From positions 124,001 through 188,000 of the forward strand of contig NZ_JAKGRW010000015.1 in the NCBI RefSeq assembly GCF_021555175.1: a stretch of DNA of 64,000 nucleotides. Direction: 5' to 3'. This stretch comes from Nocardioides alcanivorans. Its GTDB lineage: Bacteria > Actinomycetota > Actinomycetes > Propionibacteriales > Nocardioidaceae. The position numbers and the translations under genes are program-made. Below the pieces are notes generated by a model. The model was not told where the DNA came from. It did no database searches and saw nothing but the letters and a program-made list of their open reading frames with translations. Of the stretch, positions 44,606 through 56,014 are shown in pieces; position 1 is the stretch's first letter, and the number at the start of each line of letters is the position of its first letter.

Positions 44606-45484
44606 TCAGCCGGGGAACCGCACCCCGGTGATCCTCTCGGAGTGGTCCCACAGCTCACGACCGACTCGTGGGTCGCTCGCCACCCGCGAGCGCCCCACGA
44701 GTTTCGGACTTCCGAGCAGCTCCAGCGGGCCGTTGGGTCCCAGGTAGGAGTTGGAGGGTACGTCGGCCGTCGCGGCGACGAGCAGCGGAAGGGCACCTTG
44801 CCAAGGCTTCATGCCCGCGACCACGTTGCCCAGTCGCGCCACCGGCGTGAAGAGCTTGTGGCCCGTGCTGACGGTGATCGCGGTGGCGCTGAAGCCGGGG
44901 TGTCCCCCGACCGAACGCAGCAAGGATCCCGAGGCCCGGAGTCGCCGGTGCAACTCGCCGATGAAGCTCACCTGGGCCACCTTCGACTGCGCATAGCCGA
45001 GATAGCCCTGGTAGCCGCGGCGGTCGAAGTCGAGGTCGTCGAGCGGCAACCTGCCGTGGTGGTGGGCGAACGAACCGACCATGACCACCCGGTCGCGGAG
45101 CACCGGCAGCAGCAGGTTGCTGAGGGCGAAATGGCCCAGGTAGTTGGTGGCGAACTGCATCTCGTGGCCGTCCACGCTCCGTGCGAAGGGCACTCCGAGG
45201 ATGCCGGCGTTGTTGATCAGCACGTCGACCCGATCGATCTGGTCGGCAAAAGTGCGAACGCTGCTCAGGTCACTCACGTCGATGCGGCGTACGTCCACCC
45301 TTCCCGGCGCTCCCGTGCGCCGGATCCGCTCCGCGGACGCGTGCCCCCGCTCGAGGTTGCGCACCGCCATGACCACGTCGGCGCCGGCTGTGGCGAGCGC
45401 CCGGCACATCTCGAGTCCGATCCCCGTGCTGCCGCCGGTGACGATGAAGCGGCGACCCTCCTGGCCGACGTACGACGGGCGCAT
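44606..45484 (-). CDS. Short-chain dehydrogenase/reductase
   Basis: 292 residues. FIVTGGSTGIGLEMCRALA (T-G-x(3)-G-I-G cofactor site), VDVLINNAGIL (N-N-A-G), MVGSFAHHHG (catalytic Ser) and GYAQSKVAQVSF (Y-x-x-x-K). The arrangement is of the retinol-dehydrogenase/WWOX-like subgroup, usually NADP-linked. Substrate not assignable. Convergent with the cyclophilin gene. Confidence 0.85.
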   Translation of the reverse strand: MRPSYVGQEGRRFIVTGGSTGIGLEMCRALATAGADVVMAVRNLERGHASAERIRRTGAPGRVDVRRIDVSDLSSVRTFADQIDRVDVLINNAGILGVPFARSVDGHEMQFATNYLGHFALSNLLLPVLRDRVVMVGSFAHHHGRLPLDDLDFDRRGYQGYLGYAQSKVAQVSFIGELHRRLRASGSLLRSVGGHPGFSATAITVSTGHKLFTPVARLGNVVAGMKPWQGALPLLVAATADVPSNSYLGPNGPLELLGSPKLVGRSRVASDPRVGRELWDHSERITGVRFPG

Positions 45485-45554
45485 CAGTTCGTCGCCGGGC
45501 AGTGGTGGTCCGTCATGCCTCGATCATCCCAGACACACGTCCTAGTCTTGCGCA

Positions 45555-48022
45555 ATGACCAGCACGCAGGGACAGCAGTCGCTCAAACTCGTCGAGGCGC
45601 AGGAACGCTCGGAACTGCTGGACGTCACCGGCTACGACGTCACGCTCGACCTGACCCGCGAGGCGACGTTCGACTCGCTCACCCGGATCACCTTCACCAG
45701 CCGCGGAGGGCCGACGTTCCTGGACGTGAAGCCCGAGCAGCTGCGCCGGGTGCACCTCAACGGCGCCCCCGTCGACCCCACCCTCCTCGACCGTGGCCGG
45801 CTGCCCCTGCAGACGTCCGTGGGCGACAACGAGCTGGTCGTCGAGGCCGTCATGGCCTTCCGCAACGACGGGGAGGGCCTGCACCGCTCCGTCGACCCGG
45901 CCGACGGGAAGGCATACGTCTACGGCATGTCGTTCATGGATGCCGCTCCCAGCATTGCCGCTTGCTTCGACCAGCCCGACCTCAAGGCGCCGTGGACCTT
46001 CCACGTCCGGGCGCCCGAGGACTGGACCGTCTTCGGCAACGCACCCGGACTGGAGGTCGAGCCTGGATCGTGGGAGTTCGAGACCAGCCAGCCACTGTCG
46101 ACCTACTTCGTCACGCTCGTCGCCGGCCCGTGGCACGTGGTGCGCTCCGAGCACGACGGCATCCCCTTGTCGTTGAGCTGCCGGGCCTCGATCGCCGAGC
46201 ACCTCGACGCCGACGTGCCGGAGCTCTTCCGCCTCACGGAGCAGTGCTTCGACGAGTTCCACCGGCTGTTCGGCATCCGCTACCCCTTCGGCAACTACCA
46301 CCAGGCGTTCGTGCCGGAGTTCAACGCGGGCGCGATGGAGAACCCGGGCTGCGTGACCTTCCGTGACCCGATGATCTTCACCAGCAAGGTCACCCGCGGG
46401 GAGCGGATCCAACGGGCCACGACCATCGCCCACGAGATGGCGCACCAGTGGTTCGGCAACATCGTCACGCCGGTGTGGTGGGACGACCTGTGGCTCAACG
46501 AGTCGTTCGCCGAGTACATGGGCAACCGGGTCACCGCGACGGCCACCGAGTACGCCGACGCGTGGGACCAGCTCGCCTGGACCCGGAGGCAGTGGGGACT
46601 GGTTGCCGACCGGGCTCCGTCGACCCATCCGGTCGCGGGCAACGGCGCCGTGGACGCGACCGCGGCGCTGCAGGACTTCGACGGCATCTCCTATGCCAAG
46701 GGATCGAGCATCCTGAAGCAGCTCAACGCCCGCCTGGGCGACGATGTCTTCTTCTCCGGTGTCATCGACCACTTCGAGCGCCACCGTTTCGGCAACGCCA
46801 CGATGCACGACCTCATCGCGTCGTGGGAGCGAGCCGGGGCTGGGGACCTTGCCGGCTTCCGCGACAGCTGGCTCCTGACCTCGGGGCTCGACTCCCTGAC
46901 CCTGGACCGCACCACCGGGGTGCTGGTGCGTCGAGCACCGGAGAGTGAGCCCGCTGATCGCGACCACCGCACCTCCGTGGCCCGCTGGAGTCCTGGCGAG
47001 CCGTCGTGGACCGTGGCACCCGTCATGGTCGATGCAGACCGAGTCCCGCTCGACGCAGCACCCGACGAAGCGGTGGTGGTGGATCCCCGCGAGGAGACCT
47101 GGGCACTGACCTCCGTCGACCCCACGACGCTCGGACTCCTCCCCGGGCCATCACGGAGGCGGCCGACCCCACGATCCGCGCCGCTGCGTGGAACGGCGTG
47201 CGCAGCGGGTGGCACGACGCCGACATCGACCCTGCCGCGGCGACCGAGCTCGCGCTGACCACGATCCGCACGGAGCAGGTCGACTATGCCCTGCGCAGCC
47301 TGGTGATCTGGCTCGGCAGCCGAATGCTGCCGCTCCATCCCGCCCGCGACGACGCCGCGGCCCGTCTGCACTCGGTGCTGCTGGATCGCGCCGAGTCCGC
47401 GGAGTCGGGTTCAGGACTGCAACTGGCTGCCTTCCAGGGAGCGGTCGCCACTGCGTCCGAACCCGTGCTCCTTCGGCAGTGGCTGGCCGGCGACGGGCCC
47501 GGCGGTGTCGCGCTCGACAGCGACCTGCGGTGGCGGTTGCTGGTGCGGCTGGCGAAGCTGGGCGCCGTGTCCGTGGACGAGCTCGACGACCAGCTCGCGC
47601 TCTCGCCGGGGATCCAGGCGTCCGTGGACCACGTCCGCGCCCTCGCGGCTCGACCCGCGCCGGAGGCCAAGGCCTGGGCATGGCGCCGGTTCCTGGGAGA
47701 GGCGTCGGCAAGCAACTACGAGCTCGAGGCGATCGGGCAGGGCCTGTGGCAGACCGGCCAGGAGCACCTCACCCACGGCTACGTGGAACGCTACTTCGAT
47801 GCCCTCCACCTCCTGCCGGGTGTCCACCAGGGGTGGGTCCTCGGCGACGTGGTGACGGAGTTCTTCCCGCGGACGGCACTCGCACCGGAGGTGCTCGACC
47901 GGGCCCGGCACCATGCTGCTGATTCCTCGCTCGACGCGACCGTACGTCGCCGCCTCGTCGACGCCGCCGACCTCCTGGCACGCAACATCAAGGTGGTGCA
48001 ACGCTGGTCACGGCCGTCCTGA
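45555..48022 (+). CDS. pepN: Aminopeptidase N, M1 family (one frame break)
   Basis: About 823 residues. GAMEN exopeptidase motif FNAGAMENPG, zinc site HEMAHQWFGN with the third ligand in WLNESFAEY, and the catalytic Tyr region ISYAKGSSIL. The C-terminal ERAP1-like helical domain starts near residue 530. Removes N-terminal amino acids from peptides. The frame breaks at the C4 run 47141-47144; one added C gives LLPRAITEAADPTIRAA. Typical actinobacterial PepN length. Confidence 0.92.
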
Positions 48023-48069
48023 CGGCGTGCGTTCGCGAATGTGTCGGGACCTTGTCCTAGGTTCGGAAC

Positions 48070-49230
48070 GTGCGCATCCTCCACACCTCCGACTGGCACC
48101 TGGGCCGTTCGTTCCACGGTGTCGACATGCTCGAGCACCAGGCACGGTTCCTGGACCACCTGCTCGAGGTCGTCGACGACGAAGGTGTTGACCTGGTGGC
48201 GGTCGCCGGTGACGTCTACGACCGGGCGTTGCCGCCCGTCGATGCCATCAAGCTCGCTTCCGACACGTTCGCCCGCCTTGCCGCCTCGCGGGCCCGGGTG
48301 GTGGTCACCAGCGGCAACCACGACTCCGCGCACCGCCTGGGCTTCGCCGACGACCTGATCGACTCCGCAGGCGTGCACATCCGCACCCGGGCCAGCCGGG
48401 TCGGCGAGCCGGTCCTCGTCGACGACGCCCACGGTCCGGTGGCCGTCCACGGCATCCCCTATCTCGACCCCGATCTCCTGCGTGAGCACTGGGACCTCGA
48501 GAGCCGCGGCCACGCTGCGGTGCTCGGCGAGGCGATGCGGCGCATCCGCACCGATCTCTCGTCTCGTCCCGGTGTTCGCTCGGTCGTCCTCGCCCACGCC
48601 TTCGTCTCCGGCGACGCGCCCGTCGAGGCGAGTGACTCCGAGCGCGACATCAGCGTCGGTGGGGTCAGCCGGGTGCCGACCTCTCTTCGACGGCATCGAC
48701 TACGTCGCGTTGGGCCACCTCCACGGACGCCACACGCTGTCCGAGCGGGTCCGTTACTCCGGCTCGCCGCTCGCCTACTCGTTCTCGGAGACCAGGCACC
48801 GCAAGGGTTCCTGGCTCGTCGACCTCGATGCGAGCGGCTTCGCCGCAGCGGAGTTCGTCGATGCGCCGGTGCCTCGGCGGCTCGCCCAGATCAGCGGGAC
48901 GCTGGCCGAGCTGCTCGTCTCCCTGACCACGCCGACCTTGAGTCTGCGTGGCTCCAGGTGAGCCTCACCGATCCGGTCCGCCCCCTGCGCGCGATGGAGC
49001 AGTTGCGGCAGCGGTTCCCCCACGTGCTGCAGCTCGGCTTCGCCCCGCCCGAGGTCTCGACGGAGTCCCTCACCCGGCGCCCCGACGTCCGACGCAGCGA
49101 CCACGACATCGCCCTCGACTTCCTCCGCGAGGTCCGCGGCCAGGGTGCCAGCGAAGTGGAGTCGGCACTGCTGCGCGATGCCTGCGATGCGTGCTGCCCC
49201 GACCGTGACCTCGACCAGGTGATCTCCTGA
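48070..49230 (+). CDS. sbcD: DNA repair exonuclease subunit SbcD (two frame breaks)
   Basis: About 387 residues. Mre11-type nuclease motifs: RILHTSDWHLGRSFHG, AVAGDVYDRALPP, VTSGNHDSAHRLGF and YVALGHLHGRH. With SbcC it cleaves DNA hairpins and protein-blocked ends. Breaks: CT dinucleotide contraction around 48681-48686, giving VPTSLFDGIDYVALG when repaired, and one missing C at 48921-48923, after which LESAWLQVSLTDPVRPL continues. The stop overlaps the sbcC start by one base. Confidence 0.9.
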   Translation: MRILHTSDWHLGRSFHGVDMLEHQARFLDHLLEVVDDEGVDLVAVAGDVYDRALPPVDAIKLASDTFARLAASRARVVVTSGNHDSAHRLGFADDLIDSAGVHIRTRASRVGEPVLVDDAHGPVAVHGIPYLDPDLLREHWDLESRGHAAVLGEAMRRIRTDLSSRPGVRSVVLAHAFVSGDAPVEASDSERDISVGGVSRVPTSLRRHRLRRVGPPPRTPHAVRAGPLLRLAARLLVLGDQAPQGFLARRPRCERLRRSGVRRCAGASAARPDQRDAGRAARLPDHADLESAWLQVSLTDPVRPLRAMEQLRQRFPHVLQLGFAPPEVSTESLTRRPDVRRSDHDIALDFLREVRGQGASEVESALLRDACDACCPDRDLDQVIS

Positions 49231-52200
49231 TGCGCCTGCACCATCTCGAGATCCAGGCCTTCGGTCCCTTTCCCGGGACTGTCACAGTCGACTTCGATGA
49301 CCTCTCTGCCTCCGGTTTGTTCCTGCTCACGGGTCAGACAGGCGCGGGGAAGACCTCCGTGCTCGATGCCATCTGCTTCGCGCTCTACGGCGCCGTCCCC
49401 GGCGTCCGCGGCGACGCGAAGCGGTTGCGCTCCGACACGGCTCCCGCCGAGACCGCTCCCCGGGTGCGTCTGGAGGTGACCCTGTCCTCCCGCCGGTTCC
49501 GGTTCACCCGTTCCCCGCCTGGCAGCGCCCCAAACGACGGGGCACCGGTATGACGACCGAGCAGACCAAGGTGCTCTGCGAGGAACGGGTCGACGGGCAG
49601 TGGCAGGGTCTCTCCACTCGCGCCGACGAGACGGGTCATCTCGTCTCGGGACTGCTCGGCATGACGATGACCCAGTTCTGCCAAGTGGCGCTTCTGCCCC
49701 AAGGCGAGTTCCAGGGATTCCTGCGTGCTGGCTCCGACGAGCGGCACAGGCTGCTCCAGCAACTCTTCGCCACGTCGCGCTTCGAGGAGATCGAGCGCTG
49801 GGTGCGCGAGGCGGCGCGGGAGGCCGGACGCACCTCACAGCAGCACGCGGATGTGGTGCGCGACGTCGTCAGTCGGATCACGGAGTCCGTCCAGGACCTT
49901 CCTGAGGCGCCCCTGCACCCCATCGCCGACGGGGAGATCGATCCCACCACCGGTCCGCTGGCCGGCAGCTGGCTCGCTGACCTGACCAAGGCCGCCGAAC
50001 ACCACCTGGCCTCGGAGACCCGGCACCTCGAGCGCGCACGCGCACGCGAGGAGACCGCTCGCGAGCTGTTGGCCAAGAGCCAGGTCCAGGACTCCCTGCG
50101 CCAGCGCGGCACTGCGGCCCACGACGAGTTGGAGGCACTGGCGCGCCGGGCCACGGCCCGCCAGGAGTCGAAGCAGCGCGTGGCCGCCTCCCGCGAAGCG
50201 GCACCGCTGATGCCGCTCCACCGCCTCCTCAACCAACAGGAGGAGGCACTCGGCAGGGCACGGGAGCGGGTGCTCCGCGCATCGACCGCCCTCACCTCAG
50301 CGGGCGAGACCATCGGCGCCACGTGGTGGCCGAGTGCCGGCCCCGTCGACGAGACACTCGCCGATCCGCTGCGAGTGCTCCTCGACGACGCACGGACACA
50401 GCTCGGCTCCGTCGTGCCGCTGGCTCACCAACGACGGCTGGCCGTCGCCCAGCAGGAGTCCCTCCGCGCCGAGATCGAGGACGCCGCCGAGCGACGTACG
50501 GCGTTCGCCCAGCACCTCGAGGGCCTCCCCGCCCAGCAGGAGGTGTGGGAGGCCGCACGCCTCCGCGCCGAGAAGGCAGCCGAGCAGGAGGAGCTCGTCC
50601 GCACCCGTCTCGCGGACGCCGAGCAGGCACGTGAGACCTTCATCAGGTGGCAGCGCCGGAGCACGCAGCTCGTCCGGGCGCAGGAGGCGGTTGCCCGGGT
50701 CCGGGAGCGAGTCCAGGAGGCTCGCGAGCACTGGCTCGACCTCCGGGAGGCGCGGATCAGTGGGATGGCGGCCGAACTGGCCAGCGCCCTCGCTGCTGGT
50801 TGCGAATGCCCGGTGTGCGGATCACCTGAGCATCCAGCTCCCGCTGCTCGCCAGCCTGGCACCGTCACGGCTGCGGACGAGAAGTCCGCGCGCAGCCGCC
50901 TGACCGACATCGAGTTCGAGCTCACTCGCGCCCATGATGAGGAACGCACCCTCGCCGAGGAGGTCGCCGGGCTCCGCGCGATGGTGGGCGAACACGACGA
51001 GGAGTCACTGGCGGCAGATATCGCCACCCTGACCCGCGACCTGGACGAAGCCGGCAAGGCCGCTGCCGACCTCCCTCGCATTGCAGGCGAGCTCACGAGG
51101 CTGGGCCGCGAGCAGGTGGAGGCATCTCGAGAGGTTGGGCAGCTGGCCGACACGCTTGCCCGCGCCCAGACCCGGCTCGAGGCGACGCACGAGCAGATTG
51201 CCCAGGCCGAGGCTCGCATCGCCGAGGTGCTCGCGGGCTACGCGCTCGACGACCTCGAGCAGGTGGCCGAGGCCCTCGAGCGCGCTCGGGAGGCGTTGGA
51301 CGAGCTCGCGACGGCGACGAGCTCGCTTCGCGCTGCGGAGGGAGCCGCAACCGTGACCAGGCGGGAGTTCGACGCTCGCTTGGCCGGCTCCTCCTTCGGT
51401 GCGGCAGAAGAGGTGGCGGCCGCGGTCCTCACCGATCAAGAGCTCCAGCAGCTCCTCGACCAGGTGGGCGACGAGGAGCGCCGCGAGACCTTGGCGAAGG
51501 CGACGCTCGACGATGAGCAGGTGCGCAGCGCACTCGAGGCGGAACCACTCGACGTCGCCGCCGCCACGGCTGAGCTGACCGCGGCTCGGAGCAGCCTCGC
51601 CGCAGCGCAGGGCCAGGCAGCGCGCGCCCAACGCCTGACGGAGCGGCTCGGGCTGCTCGGGGCGTCGCTCGGTCGTGCACTCGCCGCTTGGCAACCTGTC
51701 AGGGAGGCCCACCGCACGACGTCAGATCTCGCCGGCTTCCTCGAAGGCAAGTCCGTCGACAATGCCCTTCGCATGCGTCTGTCCGGTTATGTGCTGGCCT
51801 GGCGCCTGGGGCAGGTCGTCGCAGCCGCGAACGAGCGCCTGGCCCGCATGAGTGGTCGCTACACGTTGGTGCACACCGATCGGCGCGGCACCAAGGAGAC
51901 ACGCGGTGGATTGAGCCTCGCCGTGCGCGACGACTGGAGTGGTGAGCAACGCGAACCGGCCACCCTCAGCGGAGGAGAGACCTTCATCGTGTCCCTCGCG
52001 TTGGCGCTGGGGCTCGCCGACGTCGTCACGGCTGAGTCCGGTGGCACCTCCCTCGACACGCTCTTCGTCGACGAAGGGTTCGGGTCCCTCGACGCCGAGT
52101 CGCTCGACAAGGTCCTCGACACGCTCGACGAGCTGCGGGAGGGCGGCCGGGTCGTGGGCGTCGTGAGCCACGTTGCCGAGATGCGCGCTCGGATCCCCGT

Positions 52201-52279
52201 CCAGCTGGTGGTCACCAAGTCGCAGGAAGGATCACAGCTGGGCGTCCGGCACGGTGCCGGGTTGGGTGCCACCGGCTGA
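49230..52279 (+). CDS. sbcC: DNA repair ATPase subunit SbcC (one frame break)
   Basis: About 1016 residues of Rad50 type. Walker A LLTGQTGAGKTSVLDA (residue 33 on), Q-loop LLPQGEFQGFL, long coiled coils from about 180 to 800 with the zinc hook CECPVCGSPEHPAP (C-x-x-C) in the middle, ABC signature TLSGGETFIVSLALALG and Walker B DTLFVDEGFGSLD. The frame breaks at the C4 run 49513-49516; one added C gives SPAWQRPKRRGTGMTTEQ. Partner of sbcD. Confidence 0.92.
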
Positions 52280-52333
52280 GCCCCACCCTGTGTAGCCTGT
52301 GCCCGTTCAGCCACGCTGTGATCGGAGATCCGG

Positions 52334-53241
52334 ATGCCTGTGATGGATGTGGTTCGCCGCGCGGTACCGCTGCCCCAGGCGGAGATCCCCACTGGCCGGA
52401 TGATCGATCTCCCGGGCCGCGGTGGCGCCACCTGGGTGACTGACTCCCCGGACCCGAGGACGACGCACCGGTGGTCGTCCTGCTCCACGCCTTGGCGACC
52501 ACCGGGCTGCTGACGTGGTATCCCTCCATCGCGACCCTCACCGAGCGTTACCGGGTGGTGACCCTCGACCAGCGTTGCCACGGCCGCGGCATCCGCGACC
52601 AGGGCTTCCGGATCCCCGACTGCGCCGATGACGTGGCCGCGCTCCTCGACGCGCTCTCGATCGACCGGGCCGTCGTCGCGGGCTATTCCATGGGCGGCAT
52701 CGTGGCCCAGCGGGTGTGGCGCCAGCATCCCGGCCGAGTCCGCGGGCTGGTGCTCGCAGCGACCACGGACCATTTCATGACCACCGTGCGGGAGCGGGTC
52801 TTCCACCACGCCACGGGGCTGACGATGCGGGGGCTCCGCGTCCGGGCCGGCGCACCGGTTGCTGCCGCGTCCGACCCGGTGACCGAACCAGTGGCGGAGC
52901 CGCTGGACCTGCACGACTGGGCATTGGCGCAGATGCGGTCGACCTCACCTGTGGCCGTGGCCCAGGCCGTCGCCATCTTGGGCCGTCACCACTCACGTCC
53001 CTGGCTGGGTCGCATCGACGTGCCCACCGCCGTTCTCGTCACGTTGGAGGACCGGGTCTTCCCTGCGGAACGACAGATCGCGATGGCTCGTCGAATCCCC
53101 GGGGCGACCACGCACGAGATCCGTGCCGGCCACGCATGTGTCGTGCGTCAGGCCGATCGATTCGTACCCGCTTTCGCCCAGGCCCTCCACACCGTGCATG
53201 CCCGCGCAGAGCAAGCCGAGAGCGCCTCCATGCGCCGTTGA
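52334..53241 (+). CDS. Alpha/beta hydrolase (one frame break)
   Basis: About 302 residues. VVVLLHALATTGLLTWYPSI (oxyanion H-A), VVTLDQRCHGRGI, VVAGYSMGGIVAQRVW (nucleophile elbow G-Y-S-M-G-G), VTLEDRVFP (acid) and IRAGHACVV (His) make a full triad. ATG 52334 has GGAG upstream. The frame breaks at the C3 run 52453-52455; one added C gives SPDPEDDAPVVVLLH. Many such enzymes are lipid or ester hydrolases; no specific assignment. Confidence 0.83.
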
Positions 53242-53288
53242 GGGCGCCCAGACGTGACTGCGAGGGCGCGCAGAAGAAGGAGTGCGAC

Positions 53289-54677
53289 TCAGCGAAGCGC
53301 CGCACTCCGCAACGCCTCGAGCGCGTGCGGGAACCGGTTCACGAAGTCGGCCACGTCGGGCATCGACTCGCGGCACGCCATGACCCCGACGTTGATGTCG
53401 CCCGCGTGCGACATCACGGTCACGTTGATCCCAGCTCCGTGGAAGACGGGGCCCAGCGGATAGAGCGCATCGATGCGTGCCCCGCCGAAGTAGAGGGAGA
53501 CGGGCGGACCCGGAACGTTCGAGATCACCAGGTTGTGGACGACGGGGTGGCGCTCGGCCAGGCGGAGGCCGGCGTACGCCCGCATCGCGAGGCCGAAGGT
53601 GCGCGGGGCCGCGAACTGAGCCCAGTCCTGCAACGTGTCGGCGCCGATCGCGTCGTGGTGCTCCTTGGCGTGCCGGTTCGCCTCACTGATGGCCGCGAGA
53701 CGTTCGATGGGATCGTCGATGTCCGTGCCGAGCTTCGCGAAGAGTGCCGAGACCTTGTTGGCACCCTCGACCCGCACCGACCGGTCCCGCACGGAGACCG
53801 GCACGGTGGCGGTCAGGGTGGTCTCGGGCAGTTCCCGTCGGTCGTCGAGATAGCTGCGCAGGGCGCCCCCGGCAACCGTCAGCACCACGTCGTTGACCGT
53901 GCTTCCCGTCGCCTTCCTGACCGTCTTGACGTCCTCGAGCGACATGTCGGCGTAACCGACGGTGCGGTGACCGGTGATGGTGCCGTTGAACGAGGTGCGA
54001 GGTGCAGTGAAGGGCGCCGCCATCGCCGTCCCGCTCCGGGCCCGCCCGACGGTGCGCGTGACCAGCCGGGCCGACGGTTGGAGCAGCTTCGCGGCAAGGA
54101 CCGGTTTGGCGACGGAGCTGAGCAGGGACCTCCCGATCAGCTCGAGGTCACCGGGCTTGCGCGGGAAGCTGCGGTCCCCCACCGCCAGCGGCGGAGCGTC
54201 GGGCTCGAGGCTGCACAGGTGGGAGATCAAGTTGGCGCCGGAGACGCCGTCGACCGTCGCGTGGTGCATCTTCGTGAAGATCGCGACCTTGCCGTCGGCG
54301 TAGCCTTCGATGACATACATCTGCCACAGCGGCCGGCCTCGGTCGAGCGGCTGGCCGGCGAGGTGCCCGGCGAGCTCGACCAATTCCTGGTATCCGCCGG
54401 GGGCTGGTAGGGCCATGCGGTGCACGTGACGGTCGATGTCGAAGTGGTCGTCCTCCACCCAGACCGGGTGGTCGATGCGCAGCGGGACCCTCTTGATCTT
54501 CCGTCGGAAAACGGCGACGTCACGGCTGCGCTCGTCGATGATGGCGCGCATCGAGTCGAAGCTGTAGCCACCGGGCATCGTGCCGACGTCGAGCACCAGG
54601 ACGGCGCAGACATGCATCAGCTGCTCCGGCGTCTCCAGGTAGAGGAAGCTTGCGTCGAGTCCGCTCAGGCGATCCAT
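53289..54677 (-). CDS. Wax ester synthase/diacylglycerol acyltransferase (WS/DGAT)
   Basis: 462 residues. The active-site H-H-x(3)-D-G is in FTKMHHATVDGVSGANLI (about residue 140). Other family blocks: MDRLSGLDASFLYLETPEQL, TVNDVVLTVAGGALRSYL (the N-D of the second block), and VHNLVISNVPGPPVSLYFGG. It makes triacylglycerol or wax esters from acyl-CoA, the storage lipids of actinobacteria. ATG 54677. A perfect 18-bp palindrome with a KstR core lies 22 bp upstream, shared with the divergent lipase. Confidence 0.9.
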   Translation of the reverse strand: MDRLSGLDASFLYLETPEQLMHVCAVLVLDVGTMPGGYSFDSMRAIIDERSRDVAVFRRKIKRVPLRIDHPVWVEDDHFDIDRHVHRMALPAPGGYQELVELAGHLAGQPLDRGRPLWQMYVIEGYADGKVAIFTKMHHATVDGVSGANLISHLCSLEPDAPPLAVGDRSFPRKPGDLELIGRSLLSSVAKPVLAAKLLQPSARLVTRTVGRARSGTAMAAPFTAPRTSFNGTITGHRTVGYADMSLEDVKTVRKATGSTVNDVVLTVAGGALRSYLDDRRELPETTLTATVPVSVRDRSVRVEGANKVSALFAKLGTDIDDPIERLAAISEANRHAKEHHDAIGADTLQDWAQFAAPRTFGLAMRAYAGLRLAERHPVVHNLVISNVPGPPVSLYFGGARIDALYPLGPVFHGAGINVTVMSHAGDINVGVMACRESMPDVADFVNRFPHALEALRSAALR

Positions 54678-54698
54678 GCCGAGTATGGTAAGCCCTGA

Positions 54699-54716
54699 TC
54701 TAGAACATGTTCTAGA
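54699..54716. promoter_or_regulatory. KstR-type operator between WS/DGAT and lipase genes
   Basis: TCTAGAACATGTTCTAGA is a perfect 18-bp palindrome with a TNNAACNNGTTNNA core at 54701-54714. It lies 22 bp before the WS/DGAT ATG and 27 bp before the earliest lipase start, so it can govern both. Confidence 0.78.
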
Positions 54717-54742
54717 TTTGGTGTGAGTCGTCTTGGTCACGA

Positions 54743-56014
54743 GTGGATAGGCTGATTCCCGTGGGTTACTTGCGTAGACAAATCATCACGGCGGCGCTCA
54801 CGGCCAACGCCCTGCGCCCCGCCAAGGGGGTCCGTACCGGCATCCCGTCGTTCGCTGCCGGCTGGTTGACCAGCGAGCTGGCTCCTCACGTGCTCGCGCT
54901 GACGGTCACGGACACGGCAGCGCAACTGGTACGCGGCAAGTGGAGCAAGCTCGGGATCGCCTTGGCCGCGGCAAGTGGCGTCGGACTGGCCAGCATCATC
55001 CGGCAGAGCATGAGGACCCAGGACCAAGTGGAGGGATCGCTCGTCGACGCCATCGGCGCCGACTACGTCGAGGACCTCGATGCCCTTCCCTCACCCGCTG
55101 ACCTCGCGACCCCCTGGCGCACGCTGGTCAACCCGTTCGCCATGCGCGACCGCGAGGTCAAGGTGGTGCGCAACATCGCCTTCGGACCAGCCGGACGGCG
55201 CAACGAACTCGACCTCTACCTGCCCGTGGGGCCGAGGTCCGGCCCCGCCCCGGTGCTGCTCCAGGTCCATGGCGGCGCATGGATCATCGGGCGCAAGGAG
55301 CAGCAGGCCATCCCCCTGATGCAACACATGGCACGCCACGGATGGGTCTGCGTGGCGATCAACTACCGACTCGCTCCACGCGACCCGTTCCCTGCGCAGA
55401 TCATCGATGTGAAGCGGGCCATCGCCTGGATCCGCGAGAACATCGCCGAGCACGGCGGTGACCCCCGCTATCTCGCGATCACCGGTGGATCCGCCGGTGG
55501 CCACCTGGCCGCCCTCGCAGCGCTGACCCCCAACGATGAACAGTTCCAGCCCGGTTTCGAGGAGGTCGACACCTCCATCCAGGTGGCCGTTCCCCACTAC
55601 GGCTTCTACGACATCGCCGGCTCCACGGGCCTGAAGGGCAGCGAGCTGGTTCGAGACAGGTTCTTGGCCCCGAAGGTCTTCCAGACCACGTGGAGCGACG
55701 ATCCCCGTGCGTTCGAGGAAGCGGATCCGATCCTGCGGGTCACACCGGACGCCCCGGACTTCTTCGTGATCCATGGCAGCAACGACACGCTGGTGCCCGT
55801 CGAGCAGGGCCGCCAGTTCGTCCAACGGCTTCGCGATGTCTCCGAGCGGAGCGTCGTGTACGCCGAACTGCCCGGCACCCAGCACGCGTTCGACATCTTC
55901 CCCTCGATCAGGGGAGGACACGTCCTGCGCGCGGTCGATCGCTATCTGACCTGGCACTGGAACCGGTGGCGGAAGTCGCCCGAGACCGTGCCCGAGGCCG
56001 ACGTGACGGCCTGA
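54743..56014 (+). CDS. Alpha/beta hydrolase (fold-3 esterase/lipase) with membrane-proximal N-terminus
   Basis: 423 residues from GTG 54743; GTG 54761 (GYLRRQIITAALTANALRP) is equally possible. Residues 1-110 include hydrophobic stretches (LAPHVLALTVTDTAAQLV, LGIALAAASGVGLASII) that may dip into the membrane. Catalytic domain: LLQVHGGAWIIGRKEQQ (H-G-G-A-W oxyanion), AITGGSAGGHLAALAAL (G-G-S-A-G), FVIHGSNDTLVPVEQG (acid) and GTQHAFDIF (His). Resembles mycobacterial Lip-type carboxylesterases. Divergent from WS/DGAT, sharing an operator, so synthesis and breakdown of storage esters may be co-controlled. Confidence 0.85.
   Translation: MDRLIPVGYLRRQIITAALTANALRPAKGVRTGIPSFAAGWLTSELAPHVLALTVTDTAAQLVRGKWSKLGIALAAASGVGLASIIRQSMRTQDQVEGSLVDAIGADYVEDLDALPSPADLATPWRTLVNPFAMRDREVKVVRNIAFGPAGRRNELDLYLPVGPRSGPAPVLLQVHGGAWIIGRKEQQAIPLMQHMARHGWVCVAINYRLAPRDPFPAQIIDVKRAIAWIRENIAEHGGDPRYLAITGGSAGGHLAALAALTPNDEQFQPGFEEVDTSIQVAVPHYGFYDIAGSTGLKGSELVRDRFLAPKVFQTTWSDDPRAFEEADPILRVTPDAPDFFVIHGSNDTLVPVEQGRQFVQRLRDVSERSVVYAELPGTQHAFDIFPSIRGGHVLRAVDRYLTWHWNRWRKSPETVPEADVTA

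Noticed and set aside
45555..52279. pepN, sbcD and sbcC as pseudogenes
   Set aside because: Each has only single small deletions in base runs, with full conserved sequence on both sides; sequencing error explains this better than decay.
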